44,224 nucleotides of DNA. Source: a virus. The first letter of the stretch is position 1, and every line of letters starts with the position of its first letter. The stretch is taken from IMG/VR virus record IMGVR_UViG_3300037230_000043, positions 1 through 44,224 of that record; one strand, written 5' to 3'. Shown here in pieces: positions 1 through 5,673 of the stretch. The notes under the pieces are model-generated. The model was not told the DNA's origin. It saw only the letters and a list, made by a program, of their open reading frames with translations, and did not search any database. Both the position numbers and the translations under genes were made by a program.

Positions 1-151
1 TGCTCAGTATGCAATACGGATTATTCCTAGATGCGGCGTGCAAGATATCTTAGTACGCTGAATCGGGGCAGGCTGGCGGGAAAACCGCCGGATCGGCAGA
101 TTCAGGCGACGTCAGCCTTGCGCCCAAGAAAAAGGCCGGAATCTTTCGACC
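1..151. repeat. Terminal repeat, left copy
   Basis: This segment recurs at 44070-44224 in the same orientation. The two copies match base for base except for a 4-base length difference in an A-rich run just before the terminator stem (near 125-131). That makes the contig circularly permuted, circular or terminally redundant. Because the copies differ, the overlap is not just an exact k-mer artefact; it may reflect population variation or a sequencing error. Confidence 0.9.
58..105. other. Nested inverted repeats at genome junction
   Basis: CTGAATC at 58-64 pairs with GATTCAG at 99-105. Inside it GGCGG at 75-79 pairs with CCGCC at 85-89 across a short A-rich loop. A 10-base palindrome, AAGATATCTT, lies just outside at about 43-52. 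The structure sits in the only non-coding stretch between the last late gene and the first early gene, so a packaging, origin or regulatory role is possible. No function is shown by the sequence. Confidence 0.4.
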
Positions 152-157
152 CCGGCC
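126..157 (-). terminator. Rho-independent terminator of the minus-strand late operon
   Basis: On the minus strand a 10-bp stem (GGCCGGGGTC with GATTCCGGCC, including two G-T pairs) closes on a GAAA tetraloop and is followed by TTTTTC. It lies 18 bases after the stop codon of the last minus-strand gene. This is a textbook intrinsic terminator, separating late transcription from the early promoter across the circular junction. The right-hand terminal repeat ends inside this hairpin. Confidence 0.85.
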
Positions 158-174
158 CTGACACTTGACTCTCA

Positions 175-531
175 TCACCAGCAGTTCAGTTGAATGACAT
201 CCCCAACCGTTAGCGGATCCGTGAACGTGATCTGTCCAGGCGTGGTGCCTGTCGGCGCAACCAGGGTGTAATCGACGCCCGCGCTCTGCGCTATGTTTCG
301 GGTGACGATGCAGACGCCCGCCAGCCCCACAGGAATCGCGTACGAAGTGGCGGTCACGTCGGTGACTCTGTAAACGATGATATGCGGCGCGCCCGCTGGT
401 GGTGCCTGGTTGGGTGCTACGCACGTCACCGTCGCTCCTGGCAGGTTGCAATCCAACTGCTGCGACGTCTGACTGGACAGTCCGATCGCCAAAACGATCA
501 GCGCGAAAAGAATCATGGAAGCAGTTTTCAT
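175..531 (-). CDS. Hypothetical exported protein
   Basis: This 118-residue protein begins with a Sec-type signal peptide: a lysine, then a hydrophobic run to about residue 20. The remainder is small, beta-rich and has four cysteines in the mature part, with no recognised domain. It is the last gene before the terminator at 126-157. Its ATG overlaps the stop of the preceding membrane-protein gene by four bases, so it is probably translationally coupled to it. Function is unknown; position suggests a lysis-region or envelope role, which is inference. Confidence 0.6.
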   Translation of the reverse strand: MKTASMILFALIVLAIGLSSQTSQQLDCNLPGATVTCVAPNQAPPAGAPHIIVYRVTDVTATSYAIPVGLAGVCIVTRNIAQSAGVDYTLVAPTGTTPGQITFTDPLTVGDVIQLNCW

Positions 532-746
532 TTTGTGGCCTTATCTGCGCTGGGAGGCGCGTTTTCTCCGGAAACGTTGTAGTCCTTCGCCGCGATGCCG
601 AAGGCCGCGAGGCCCCCTACATGCGCGAACATCGCCATACCCATCGCCCAGCGCGGCATATCAATAAAACCGCCGAACTGGGCGAACAGAACAAACGAGG
701 ATGCCGCGGAAACCGCCGCTGCCGCAGTCGTTTTCCAGCTACGCAT
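528..746 (-). CDS. Small membrane protein, holin-like
   Basis: The 72-residue product starts MRSWKTT, has two hydrophobic stretches (about residues 8-28 and 35-52) and ends with an AKDYNVSG-type tail. Phage holin-like small membrane proteins commonly show a WKTT start and an AKDxNVTG-like end. The ATG at 746 was chosen because upstream in-frame sequence is arginine-rich shadow translation of the neighbouring gene. It sits immediately after 749-1180 and overlaps the next gene by ATGA. Holin function is inferred from shape and position. Confidence 0.55.
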   Translation of the reverse strand: MRSWKTTAAAAVSAASSFVLFAQFGGFIDMPRWAMGMAMFAHVGGLAAFGIAAKDYNVSGENAPPSADKATK

Positions 747-748
747 CC

Positions 749-1180
749 TCAACTTCCCCAGAATAACTGAGCGTCGGTGGGGTCGACATCTTCGAAGTGC
801 AGCACCGGGCCGCTTGCCGGATACGGCGCTTTGTCCTCGAAGATATTCGGCTGGGCCATGCGATCCGCGAGGGCGCCCGCGAACTCGTTGATGTTTACCG
901 TTGGGCCGCCGGCGGTGGGCTGGATCGTCCCGGTGATCTGCCACATGCGTGTGACCTGGTCCAGGTACTGGAACTGTCCGCCGAACGCGGCGTAGTCCCC
1001 GCCAGGCCCGGCCCCGTCGATCAGAGATGCTGTGACGGTCGCGCCGGCCATGCCTTGCACCTTTACAAGAATCTCCTGGGCGACGGCTTGGGTACAAAAG
1101 AACGTCCAGAAAGAACGGCCGATCGGTCCGGGCCCGTCGTCTCCTGGAAGGTTGACAACTACTGGTGGTGATGTTTGCAT
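749..1180 (-). CDS. Hypothetical virion-associated or accessory protein
   Basis: A 143-residue protein without a signal peptide, rich in beta-type sequence and glycine, with no domain I recognise. It has a good ribosome site (AAAGG, 6 bases before the ATG). That site lies inside a 23-bp repeat shared with the gene two positions upstream. It lies directly before the holin-like gene. Confidence 0.6.
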   Translation of the reverse strand: MQTSPPVVVNLPGDDGPGPIGRSFWTFFCTQAVAQEILVKVQGMAGATVTASLIDGAGPGGDYAAFGGQFQYLDQVTRMWQITGTIQPTAGGPTVNINEFAGALADRMAQPNIFEDKAPYPASGPVLHFEDVDPTDAQLFWGS

Positions 1181-1186
1181 TGTTGA

Positions 1187-1209
1187 CCTTTCTTTTGAAT
1201 CTGCACGGT
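1187..1209. repeat. 23-bp direct repeat carrying a ribosome-binding site, copy 1
   Basis: The 23 bases here are identical to 1492-1514. On the minus strand the repeat contains AAAGAAAGG, which acts as Shine-Dalgarno for the gene starting at 1180. In the other copy the same bases encode the last residues (VQIQKKG) of the protein ending at 1485. Confidence 0.8.
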
Positions 1210-1211
1210 GA

Positions 1212-1484
1212 TTACACTTTTTCCGGCCAATGCCAGGTTCGCGGTTGCGGCGTCTCGCTTTCGTCCAGCGATACGGAGGTAATCCATTTTACAGAGCGGA
1301 AATTCGTTCCGTCGATTTCGGAGTTGCTTCCGTCCGAGTAAACCTGGAGATTCACGCAGGTGTCGCCCCACACCGCCGTTACGATTGCCGGTAAATGAAC
1401 CAGTTGCTTCGGCCCCTCCTTTGGCTGATACTGCGGCGGCTTCTCTTGCACGTAATGAACGATTCTACCGATTGATGGCTTCAT
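1212..1484 (-). CDS. Small conserved phage protein, unknown function
   Basis: A 90-residue protein with the pattern GRIVHYV near the start, LPAIVTAVW in the middle, VNLQVYSDG, and TWHWPEK at the end. This layout is common among small phage proteins of unknown function encoded near lysis or early accessory genes. It is preceded by AAAGAAAGGGAG, a strong ribosome site within the 23-bp repeat. No catalytic motif is visible. Confidence 0.7.
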   Translation of the reverse strand: MKPSIGRIVHYVQEKPPQYQPKEGPKQLVHLPAIVTAVWGDTCVNLQVYSDGSNSEIDGTNFRSVKWITSVSLDESETPQPRTWHWPEKV

Positions 1485-1664
1485 TTAGCTCCCTTTCTTT
1501 TGAATCTGCACGGTAACCGTGATGGTCATTCCTTCGCAAGCGTTCTTCAGTCCGTCAACCAACGCCGCTGCGAAATCCTTCAAATCCTTGTCCGCATCGG
1601 ACAGCGCTTCCTTTTCGAGAGGCTCCAGCGCCGCTGCGTCATCTTTCACATTCAGAATACTCAT
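1485..1664 (-). CDS. Small acidic hypothetical protein
   Basis: This 59-residue protein is mostly helical and acidic (LEPLEKEALSDADKDLKDF), ending in VTVQIQKKGS. The ATG at 1664 is preferred because GGGGGA lies 7 bases before it; a TTG further upstream gives only five extra residues. The gene overlaps the one upstream by four bases (ATGA). Its last codons fall in the duplicated 23-bp segment. Function is unknown. Confidence 0.55.
   Translation of the reverse strand: MSILNVKDDAAALEPLEKEALSDADKDLKDFAAALVDGLKNACEGMTITVTVQIQKKGS
1492..1514. repeat. 23-bp direct repeat carrying a ribosome-binding site, copy 2
   Basis: Identical to 1187-1209. It overlaps the 3' end of the gene 1485-1664 and supplies the Shine-Dalgarno of the gene starting at 1484. 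Confidence 0.8.
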
Positions 1665-2125
1665 TTTCCATTCCCCCAAATGATGCCAGATTCAATGAGT
1701 GTCTGCGTCCCACCCACCGAACTGCCCAAAATTCTAACGCCAATCGTGCCGTACAGCGCCTTCCAGCGCGTCGGAAATGTGACCATACCACCACCCGCAA
1801 ACGCTCCGCTGCTATTGGTGCCCGTCGTCGCTACGCCGGCGTTCGCCAGTCCAAAGAGATTCACCCGTCCGAAGGCCCGGAGCCACACCGCGGCGCCGGT
1901 GCGCGCGCTGGTCTGGATGCTGACGGGCTGCCCTCGCAGGATATTCCCTACTGCCGTGAAATCGATTTCACTGATGGAGTAGACCCGCTGTGGTGCACTC
2001 ATGGTTACCATGGCAGCGGCCCAGCCGGTCGGTTTCGGGCTGGATTGAGGATAGAGGGAAAGTCCCGCGCCATAGAAGCTCTGTCCAAAGCAAGAAACTG
2101 CGAGCAGGAGCAGCGAAAGGCGCAT
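1661..2125 (-). CDS. Exported small beta-rich protein
   Basis: The 154-residue product starts MRLSLLLLAVSCFGQ, a clear signal peptide with likely cleavage near residue 15. The mature part is rich in alternating hydrophobic and polar residues and glycine, like a small outer-membrane or surface beta protein; this resemblance is loose. The ATG at 2125 fits the signal peptide and lies exactly six bases after a TACACT box, so the message is probably leaderless. The longer upstream reading frame runs through the promoter and is rejected. Confidence 0.6.
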   Translation of the reverse strand: MRLSLLLLAVSCFGQSFYGAGLSLYPQSSPKPTGWAAAMVTMSAPQRVYSISEIDFTAVGNILRGQPVSIQTSARTGAAVWLRAFGRVNLFGLANAGVATTGTNSSGAFAGGGMVTFPTRWKALYGTIGVRILGSSVGGTQTLIESGIIWGNGK

Positions 2126-2131
2126 GGCGGG

Positions 2132-2161
2132 AGTGTAGCACGTGCCACGACTCCCGCACAA
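2132..2161 (-). promoter_or_regulatory. Promoter with GCACGTGC operator, site 1
   Basis: On the minus strand: TTGTGC (2156-2161), an 18-base spacer, TACACT (2132-2137), then six bases and the ATG at 2125. The palindrome GCACGTGC (2138-2145) abuts the -10 and supplies an extended TGC element. This drives the exported protein 1661-2125. The predicted start of transcription coincides with the start codon. Confidence 0.7.
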
Positions 2162-2168
2162 TCCGGCT

Positions 2169-2417
2169 TTATGACGACCTGGAGAATTCGAACTGATCCA
2201 TCTTGGCATCGGCGCGTTGCGTTGCATCGATAGCCAGATACCGCTCGTATTCGGTGAGGGTGTAAATCATGTCGCCCGCGTCGACCCTGGAGAGTTGCCC
2301 AAGGTGGCACAGGGTTTCATCAGCCGCGCAGATCCGCGCCAGCCAGATGAGCTCGCCTTCAGACGGCGTCAGCCTTCTTTCCAGCCTTTCGAGTTGTAGA
2401 CTTTGATCTGTGGTCAT
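2169..2417 (-). CDS. Small hypothetical protein
   Basis: This is an 82-residue helical, acidic protein (LERLERRLTPSEGELIWLARI) of unknown function. It overlaps the end of the ribbon-helix-helix-like gene by about 59 bases in another frame. A GGA ribosome site lies 8 bases before its ATG. The two are likely co-expressed from the operator-bearing promoter at 2571-2584. Confidence 0.5.
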   Translation of the reverse strand: MTTDQSLQLERLERRLTPSEGELIWLARICAADETLCHLGQLSRVDAGDMIYTLTEYERYLAIDATQRADAKMDQFEFSRSS

Positions 2418-2562
2418 TTTTTATTTCCAATCTGAAACCGAGTCCATCTGCGATCAACTTCCGCATGAACTCGCTGTGCGCCATTTTATTGCGCCTGGCT
2501 CCCGCCTTCACTTTGATAAATAGCTCACCCGGAAGAAATACACTTGCCCGAACAGGTTCCAT
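2359..2562 (-). CDS. Ribbon-helix-helix-like small basic protein
   Basis: The 67-residue protein begins MEPVRASVFLPGELFIKVK, continues with a helix-rich segment (NKMAHSEFMRKLIADGL) and ends in a lysine/arginine tail. A short beta strand followed by two helices is the layout of ribbon-helix-helix DNA-binding proteins such as Arc/CopG, though the match is by shape only. The ATG at 2562 lies 8 bases after TACACT. An in-frame GTG at 2580 lies within the operator and is unlikely. As a DNA-binding candidate beside a GCACGTGC site it could be an autoregulator; this is inference. Confidence 0.5.
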   Translation of the reverse strand: MEPVRASVFLPGELFIKVKAGARRNKMAHSEFMRKLIADGLGFRLEIKNDHRSKSTTRKAGKKADAV

Positions 2563-2570
2563 AGGTATGG

Positions 2571-2584
2571 AGTGTAGCACGTGC
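2571..2584 (-). promoter_or_regulatory. Promoter with GCACGTGC operator, site 2
   Basis: GCACGTGC (2577-2584) directly abuts TACACT (2571-2576) on the minus strand, giving an extended -10 with TGC. The ATG of the ribbon-helix-helix-like gene follows 8 bases later, so the leader would be only about two bases long. No good -35 is visible. Confidence 0.6.
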
Positions 2585-2593
2585 GATAGTGTT

Positions 2594-2683
2594 TCACTGA
2601 CGTTTAAGAAACATCATCCATCCAGCCACGAACCAGCAAGCTAATCCGACGAACAGACAGACGTGCACGAAAGCGCTAACCAT
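2594..2683 (-). CDS. 29-residue single-span membrane peptide
   Basis: The reading frame encodes a hydrophobic peptide starting MVSAFVHVCLFVGLACW and ending in FLKRQ. It has one predicted membrane span and a positive tail. GGAGA lies 7 bases before the ATG. The frame overlaps the stop of the upstream small membrane gene by eight bases, as expected for coupled genes. Function is unknown; small phage membrane peptides can be lysis or exclusion factors. Confidence 0.5.
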   Translation of the reverse strand: MVSAFVHVCLFVGLACWFVAGWMMFLKRQ

Positions 2684-2801
2684 TGAGCACTCTCCGCATT
2701 GCTAGATGCTGTCTGCGAGCGAAATTCTCTTCCGCGCGTTTCTGTCTCCAGATCGACCGCGCCAAGTGTAAAACAATCGCGAGAATGAACAAGTGAATCA
2801 T
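2676..2801 (-). CDS. 41-residue small membrane protein
   Basis: The product starts MIHLFILAIVLHLARSIW, a single hydrophobic span, followed by a strongly basic tail. The ATG at 2801 has an excellent ribosome site, GGGAGG, five bases upstream. It also overlaps the stop of the preceding gene by ATGA, which decides the start over the longer frame. The polarity (short outside, basic inside) suggests an inner-membrane protein. No family is recognised. Confidence 0.5.
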   Translation of the reverse strand: MIHLFILAIVLHLARSIWRQKRAEENFARRQHLAMRRVLNG

Positions 2802-3013
2802 GCGAGCCTCCCAAGAAGAGCTACCACCAAAACCTTGCAAGGCGTGTCCGCGACCGAAACACCCGCCTGGAAGCTGACACCGCGCCATTGCGCTTCGTCC
2901 ATCCGGGAAGCCAGCAGCGCCAGCTGGGTCATGGGGACGTTCTCAGACTGAGCAGCCGCCAGAACCATCGTCGCGGCGATCAGTTTTGCTTTGCGCATTT
3001 GGTACCGGTTCAT
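2798..3013 (-). CDS. Small hypothetical protein
   Basis: A 71-residue protein with a helical, alanine-rich first half (AKLIAATMVLAAAQS) that could be a weak signal or membrane segment. A GGAGG ribosome site lies four bases before the ATG. It overlaps its neighbours on both sides by four bases, placing it in a tightly coupled group of small genes (3201 down to 2594). Function is unknown. Confidence 0.5.
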   Translation of the reverse strand: MNRYQMRKAKLIAATMVLAAAQSENVPMTQLALLASRMDEAQWRGVSFQAGVSVADTPCKVLVVALLGRLA

Positions 3014-3201
3014 TTTGCCTCCAGGAGGTAAGTGAGTTCAGCGCACATCCCGGCCGCGTCGCCGTTGCACATCCCGAGAGCGTGCGCGTACCCATGGGGA
3101 CTATCTGGCGACTTGTCGCGCGCCTTGATGGCGAGCGCAGTTTTGAGGAGCGATTCCAGGCTTGCGCGTGGGACTTTTACGAAATCACTTGGCTGCTTCA
3201 T
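3010..3201 (-). CDS. Small hypothetical protein, first gene of a small-gene operon
   Basis: The 63-residue protein (MKQPSDFVKVPRASLESLLK) has a short helical core and a C-terminal segment with two cysteines. It is the first gene behind the operator-bearing promoter at 3208-3235. Its ATG lies six bases after TATGAT, so it is predicted to be translated from a leaderless transcript. Function is unknown. Confidence 0.55.
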   Translation of the reverse strand: MKQPSDFVKVPRASLESLLKTALAIKARDKSPDSPHGYAHALGMCNGDAAGMCAELTYLLEAK

Positions 3202-3207
3202 GAATCT

Positions 3208-3235
3208 ATCATAGACCCATGTCGCACGTGCTCAA
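3208..3235 (-). promoter_or_regulatory. Promoter with GCACGTGC operator, site 3
   Basis: On the minus strand TTGAGC (3230-3235), a 16-base spacer and TATGAT (3208-3213) precede the ATG at 3201 by six bases. The palindrome GCACGTGC (3224-3231) overlaps the -35. A second inverted repeat, TAGTAC-GCTG-GTACTA at 3251-3266, lies just upstream. Its left half is also found near the junction promoter at 44120-44129. Confidence 0.7.
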
Positions 3236-3263
3236 AGGGAATAATCGTCCTAGTACGCTGGTA

Positions 3264-3467
3264 CTACGAAGATCGGCCGTCCTCGACGCTATCCGGGTAT
3301 GTGAAGTGCCCTCGAACTGCCCAGACATCGTCTCGGGTGAGCCGGATCTTTTCCGCTTTCGGCTGAGTCAGGATACGCACTGGGGCTTTGTCACTGAGCG
3401 CCTGCCATTCCGCGTTTCCCCGGTTATTGCGAAAGCCTGGTGCTGGACCGCGTCGATACTGTTTCAT
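3264..3467 (-). CDS. Small basic hypothetical protein
   Basis: A 67-residue basic protein (MKQYRRGPAPGFRNNRGN). It follows the lysozyme-like gene and overlaps its stop by four bases, so it is probably translated from the same message. No family is recognised. It ends at 3264, immediately before the TAGTAC inverted repeat upstream of operator site 3. Confidence 0.45.
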   Translation of the reverse strand: MKQYRRGPAPGFRNNRGNAEWQALSDKAPVRILTQPKAEKIRLTRDDVWAVRGHFTYPDSVEDGRSS

Positions 3468-3802
3468 GACAAGATGAACGTATACAGCGGCGCGTTTTCG
3501 TCAGGAATTTTCGCCCATTCTTTCACGTCCGCGATGTAGGACGGCGTATCGTTGGCGTCGCTTTCCGGTGCCCAAATCTCAATAAGCTGGGTCAGGGAGT
3601 TTCCTTCTGCGATGTGGAGCGCCACGACGTGAGCCGCTCCCGCGATGCCCTGAGCCCTGCTGACGGGCTGCCAGAATCCGTTCAGGATCACCGGCTTTGC
3701 GAGCCACGGCGCTCCACGAAGGTTTCCGGGGTTGAAATACGTCGGACTCATCCCCTCTTGCCGGATGATCGCGTTCACGATTCGTTGGATCAGGTCATTC
3801 AT
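3464..3802 (-). CDS. Lysozyme-like muralytic protein (endolysin candidate)
   Basis: The 112-residue protein has IVNAIIRQEGMSP followed by FNPGNLRG (about residues 24-30), a glycine- and alanine-rich middle and a C-terminal W/Y-rich region. The EG...NPGNL arrangement is typical of small phage lysozyme/transglycosylase-like proteins that act on peptidoglycan, with the early glutamate (E16) as candidate acid. It sits just downstream of two membrane-protein genes that could be holins. ATGs at 3811 and 3802 are both possible and neither has a clear Shine-Dalgarno. The leader holds an attenuator-like structure. The enzymatic call is by motif only. Confidence 0.55.
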   Translation of the reverse strand: MNDLIQRIVNAIIRQEGMSPTYFNPGNLRGAPWLAKPVILNGFWQPVSRAQGIAGAAHVVALHIAEGNSLTQLIEIWAPESDANDTPSYIADVKEWAKIPDENAPLYTFILS

Positions 3803-3810
3803 GGAGAACA

Positions 3811-3891
3811 TAAAAATACGGGTCGGCCCAGCAGCCTTGTAAGACTTCAGCCGACCCGTTGATGTGATTGGTACCGGGTCGGAGGTCCCGG
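3811..3891 (-). promoter_or_regulatory. Attenuator-like leader with competing hairpins
   Basis: Transcript order on the minus strand is: segment 1 CCGGG (3891-3887), segment 2 CCGACCCGG (3882-3874), segment 3 ACGGGTCGGC (3859-3850), segment 4 GCCGACCCGT (3827-3818), then ATTTTTA. Segments 1:2, 2:3 and 3:4 are each complementary. The 3:4 hairpin, a 10-bp perfect stem followed by five Ts, is an intrinsic terminator. The 2:3 pairing would prevent it. This is the geometry of a transcription attenuator directly before the lysozyme-like gene. Confidence 0.6.
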
Positions 3892-3902
3892 CCAACGCAG
3901 GG

Positions 3903-3931
3903 AGTCTATCACGGGATGCTGAACGCGTCAA
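3903..3931 (-). promoter_or_regulatory. Sigma-70-like promoter upstream of the lysozyme-like gene
   Basis: On the minus strand TTGACG (3926-3931), a 17-base spacer and TAGACT (3903-3908) fit a consensus-type promoter. Predicted initiation near 3896 gives a leader of about 90 bases that contains the competing hairpins. No GCACGTGC site is present here. Confidence 0.55.
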
Positions 3932-3937
3932 GGGTCT

Positions 3938-4138
3938 CTATCGCCGGTACGGAGGAAGCGCCATGCCACCTGGAAGGAAGCCGGCAAGGACGTAAATCAG
4001 CCAGATCACCACCACCACGATCACTACGACCCTGATGAGCCGTGTGATTGTCGGGTCCATCGGGAATTGGTTGATACCCCAGAGAATGACCACCACGATC
4101 AGGAGCCCGATGAGAAGCTGAATCAGAACAGGCAACAT
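3938..4138 (-). CDS. Two-span small membrane protein, holin candidate
   Basis: The 66-residue protein has two long hydrophobic spans (about residues 3-22 and 34-54). They are separated by a short loop with PMDPTITRLI, and the protein ends GMALPPYRR. Small two-span proteins with this PMDPTI loop occur widely in phage lysis regions. It lies between a coiled-coil/anchor protein gene and the lysozyme-like gene, which supports a holin or antiholin role. The function is inferred. Confidence 0.6.
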   Translation of the reverse strand: MLPVLIQLLIGLLIVVVILWGINQFPMDPTITRLIRVVVIVVVVIWLIYVLAGFLPGGMALPPYRR

Positions 4139-4147
4139 AGACGCCTC

Positions 4148-4465
4148 CTAATGAGTGTTCTTCAGCATTTGGATGACGAGCACGACGGCGCCCGCGAAGC
4201 CGGAGCCATATCCGATAATCCGCTCTACCAGTCGAAGACGTTTCTCGTGGTCGTCTGTCACCTTCACCACCTGTTCCAAGAACTTTTCCTGGCGTTCGAT
4301 CAGTCTTGTGGTGGCTTCCACCTGATTACGAATGACCTCATACAACTGGCGTTCTTCCATGATGGATACGGTGAGCTTACCATAAGTCAGTGTAGGTAAA
4401 TGGGTTGCGCTCGACATGTCGGTGACCCCCTTTGGTGGAGCCTTGATCAACACCAACTGTTTCAT
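4148..4465 (-). CDS. Coiled-coil protein with C-terminal membrane anchor
   Basis: This 105-residue protein has a central helix rich in E/R/Q (MEERQLYEVIRNQVEATTR onward, about residues 36-78), likely coiled coil. It ends with a single hydrophobic span near the C terminus (GSGFAGAVVLVIQML). The layout resembles XhlA-type or spanin-like lysis accessory proteins. AAAGG lies 7-8 bases before the ATG at 4465. An in-frame ATG at residue 17 is an alternative start. It heads the lysis-like group. Confidence 0.55.
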   Translation of the reverse strand: MKQLVLIKAPPKGVTDMSSATHLPTLTYGKLTVSIMEERQLYEVIRNQVEATTRLIERQEKFLEQVVKVTDDHEKRLRLVERIIGYGSGFAGAVVLVIQMLKNTH

Positions 4466-4497
4466 ATTGCACCTTTATGGCCATGGAAGATATAGAG

Positions 4498-5673
4498 TCA
4501 GAAAGTGATTGGTCCCGACCCGCATTCGTACGGAAGTCCTGTTAAATCAATGACTTTTTCGAGATAAAACGCTGTGAGATTCACCTGGGGAGCAGCCGCG
4601 GCGCCCACCCCGAAGGTCCCGTTCGCGATGTCCTGATCCGTCCAATTCGTCATTGTGACCGGATTCTGCGGAACCGGGATCTGGTAGGTGAAATAATTCT
4701 CCAGCGCGAACGGCGCGTCCGGATTGAGGTCTCCCACCGCTGCGATGGTTTTGTTTCCGACTACGCGTACCGCGGAATCATAATAGACGAAGTCCACGGA
4801 AGGCGTTGCGGTGAGCGGGTTCGGCCGCATACAGGCGTTCCAGGCGAGGCTGAGAATCAGGCCGGAGCATGGAGTTGCGGCCATCTCGAAGACGGCGTCC
4901 GGACCCGTCGCAAGAGCCGCCAGGTACGTCACGTCGCCATCCGGAGATCCCGCGGCCGTCGCCGGCGAATCGTCCACCATCGGATACGATGGGCCCGGCG
5001 TCGATGGCGTCCACTCGCCCGGCTGGAGGTCCGCTATGGGCTCGCTCGAGAGAATCCGTTGCCGGCCGTACTGCCCGGTGAACGGATCGCCGGATTGGCC
5101 GTCCCACACGATGTAATTGTCAATGATCGATCCTGGAGGCCCGAAGCCGGATTGCTGGAATCCCATCGTGTCTGGATTCGTCGTTCCGAAGTTCACCCCG
5201 ATCACTTGTGCTGCAAGGATGCCGTTTTTCCAGAGTTCCGCGCTGCCCGAGGTTCCGAATACCACTTTCAGCTCGAGCGTGCACCACTGGCCGGGTTGGA
5301 AGGCGATACCTTTCTGGCCCACCGTGTTGATCAGGAGCGCGGCGGCGGGCCCGAGGAGATCCATCGAGCCGTCCGGCTTCAGGCGCAGGCTGAAGAGCGT
5401 CGTGGAGAGAAATCCAATGGTGTACCAAACCATCGTCGGCTGAACGCCTGAGGACCACTGCCAGTCCATGTTGAAACCCCAGGTGCCTTGCGGATCGATT
5501 TTAGCGAGGTACTGAACTGATCCGAAGGCGCAGTTTTCAATCCACAGCGCCTGACCGATTCCGTCCCGGCCGGTGATGAGGGAGCCTTGATTGAAGGTGC
5601 GTTGAAAGGCGGAATACTTTACGGCGCCCGGGAAGTACGTGCAGAGATCGAAGCCGTCACAGAAGCGGATCAT
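4498..5673 (-). CDS. Virion protein with concanavalin A-like fold
   Basis: The 391-residue protein starts MIRFCDGFDLCTYF. Its middle has the pattern PGQWCTLELKVVFG...ELWKNG...DNYIVWD, characteristic of lectin/LamG-like (concanavalin A-like) domains in tail-fibre and adhesin proteins. The C-terminal part is another beta-rich module. It is the last of the tail-protein run, consistent with a receptor-binding or minor tail role. The ATG at 5673 overlaps the methyltransferase stop by ATGA, so the longer frame is rejected. No cysteine motif or enzyme site is visible. Confidence 0.6.
   Translation of the reverse strand: MIRFCDGFDLCTYFPGAVKYSAFQRTFNQGSLITGRDGIGQALWIENCAFGSVQYLAKIDPQGTWGFNMDWQWSSGVQPTMVWYTIGFLSTTLFSLRLKPDGSMDLLGPAAALLINTVGQKGIAFQPGQWCTLELKVVFGTSGSAELWKNGILAAQVIGVNFGTTNPDTMGFQQSGFGPPGSIIDNYIVWDGQSGDPFTGQYGRQRILSSEPIADLQPGEWTPSTPGPSYPMVDDSPATAAGSPDGDVTYLAALATGPDAVFEMAATPCSGLILSLAWNACMRPNPLTATPSVDFVYYDSAVRVVGNKTIAAVGDLNPDAPFALENYFTYQIPVPQNPVTMTNWTDQDIANGTFGVGAAAAPQVNLTAFYLEKVIDLTGLPYECGSGPITF

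Noticed and set aside
5120-5458. Additional minus-strand gene overlapping the lectin-like virion gene
   Set aside because: It lies out of frame within a gene with recognisable domains, and its R/H/G-rich composition is shadow-like.
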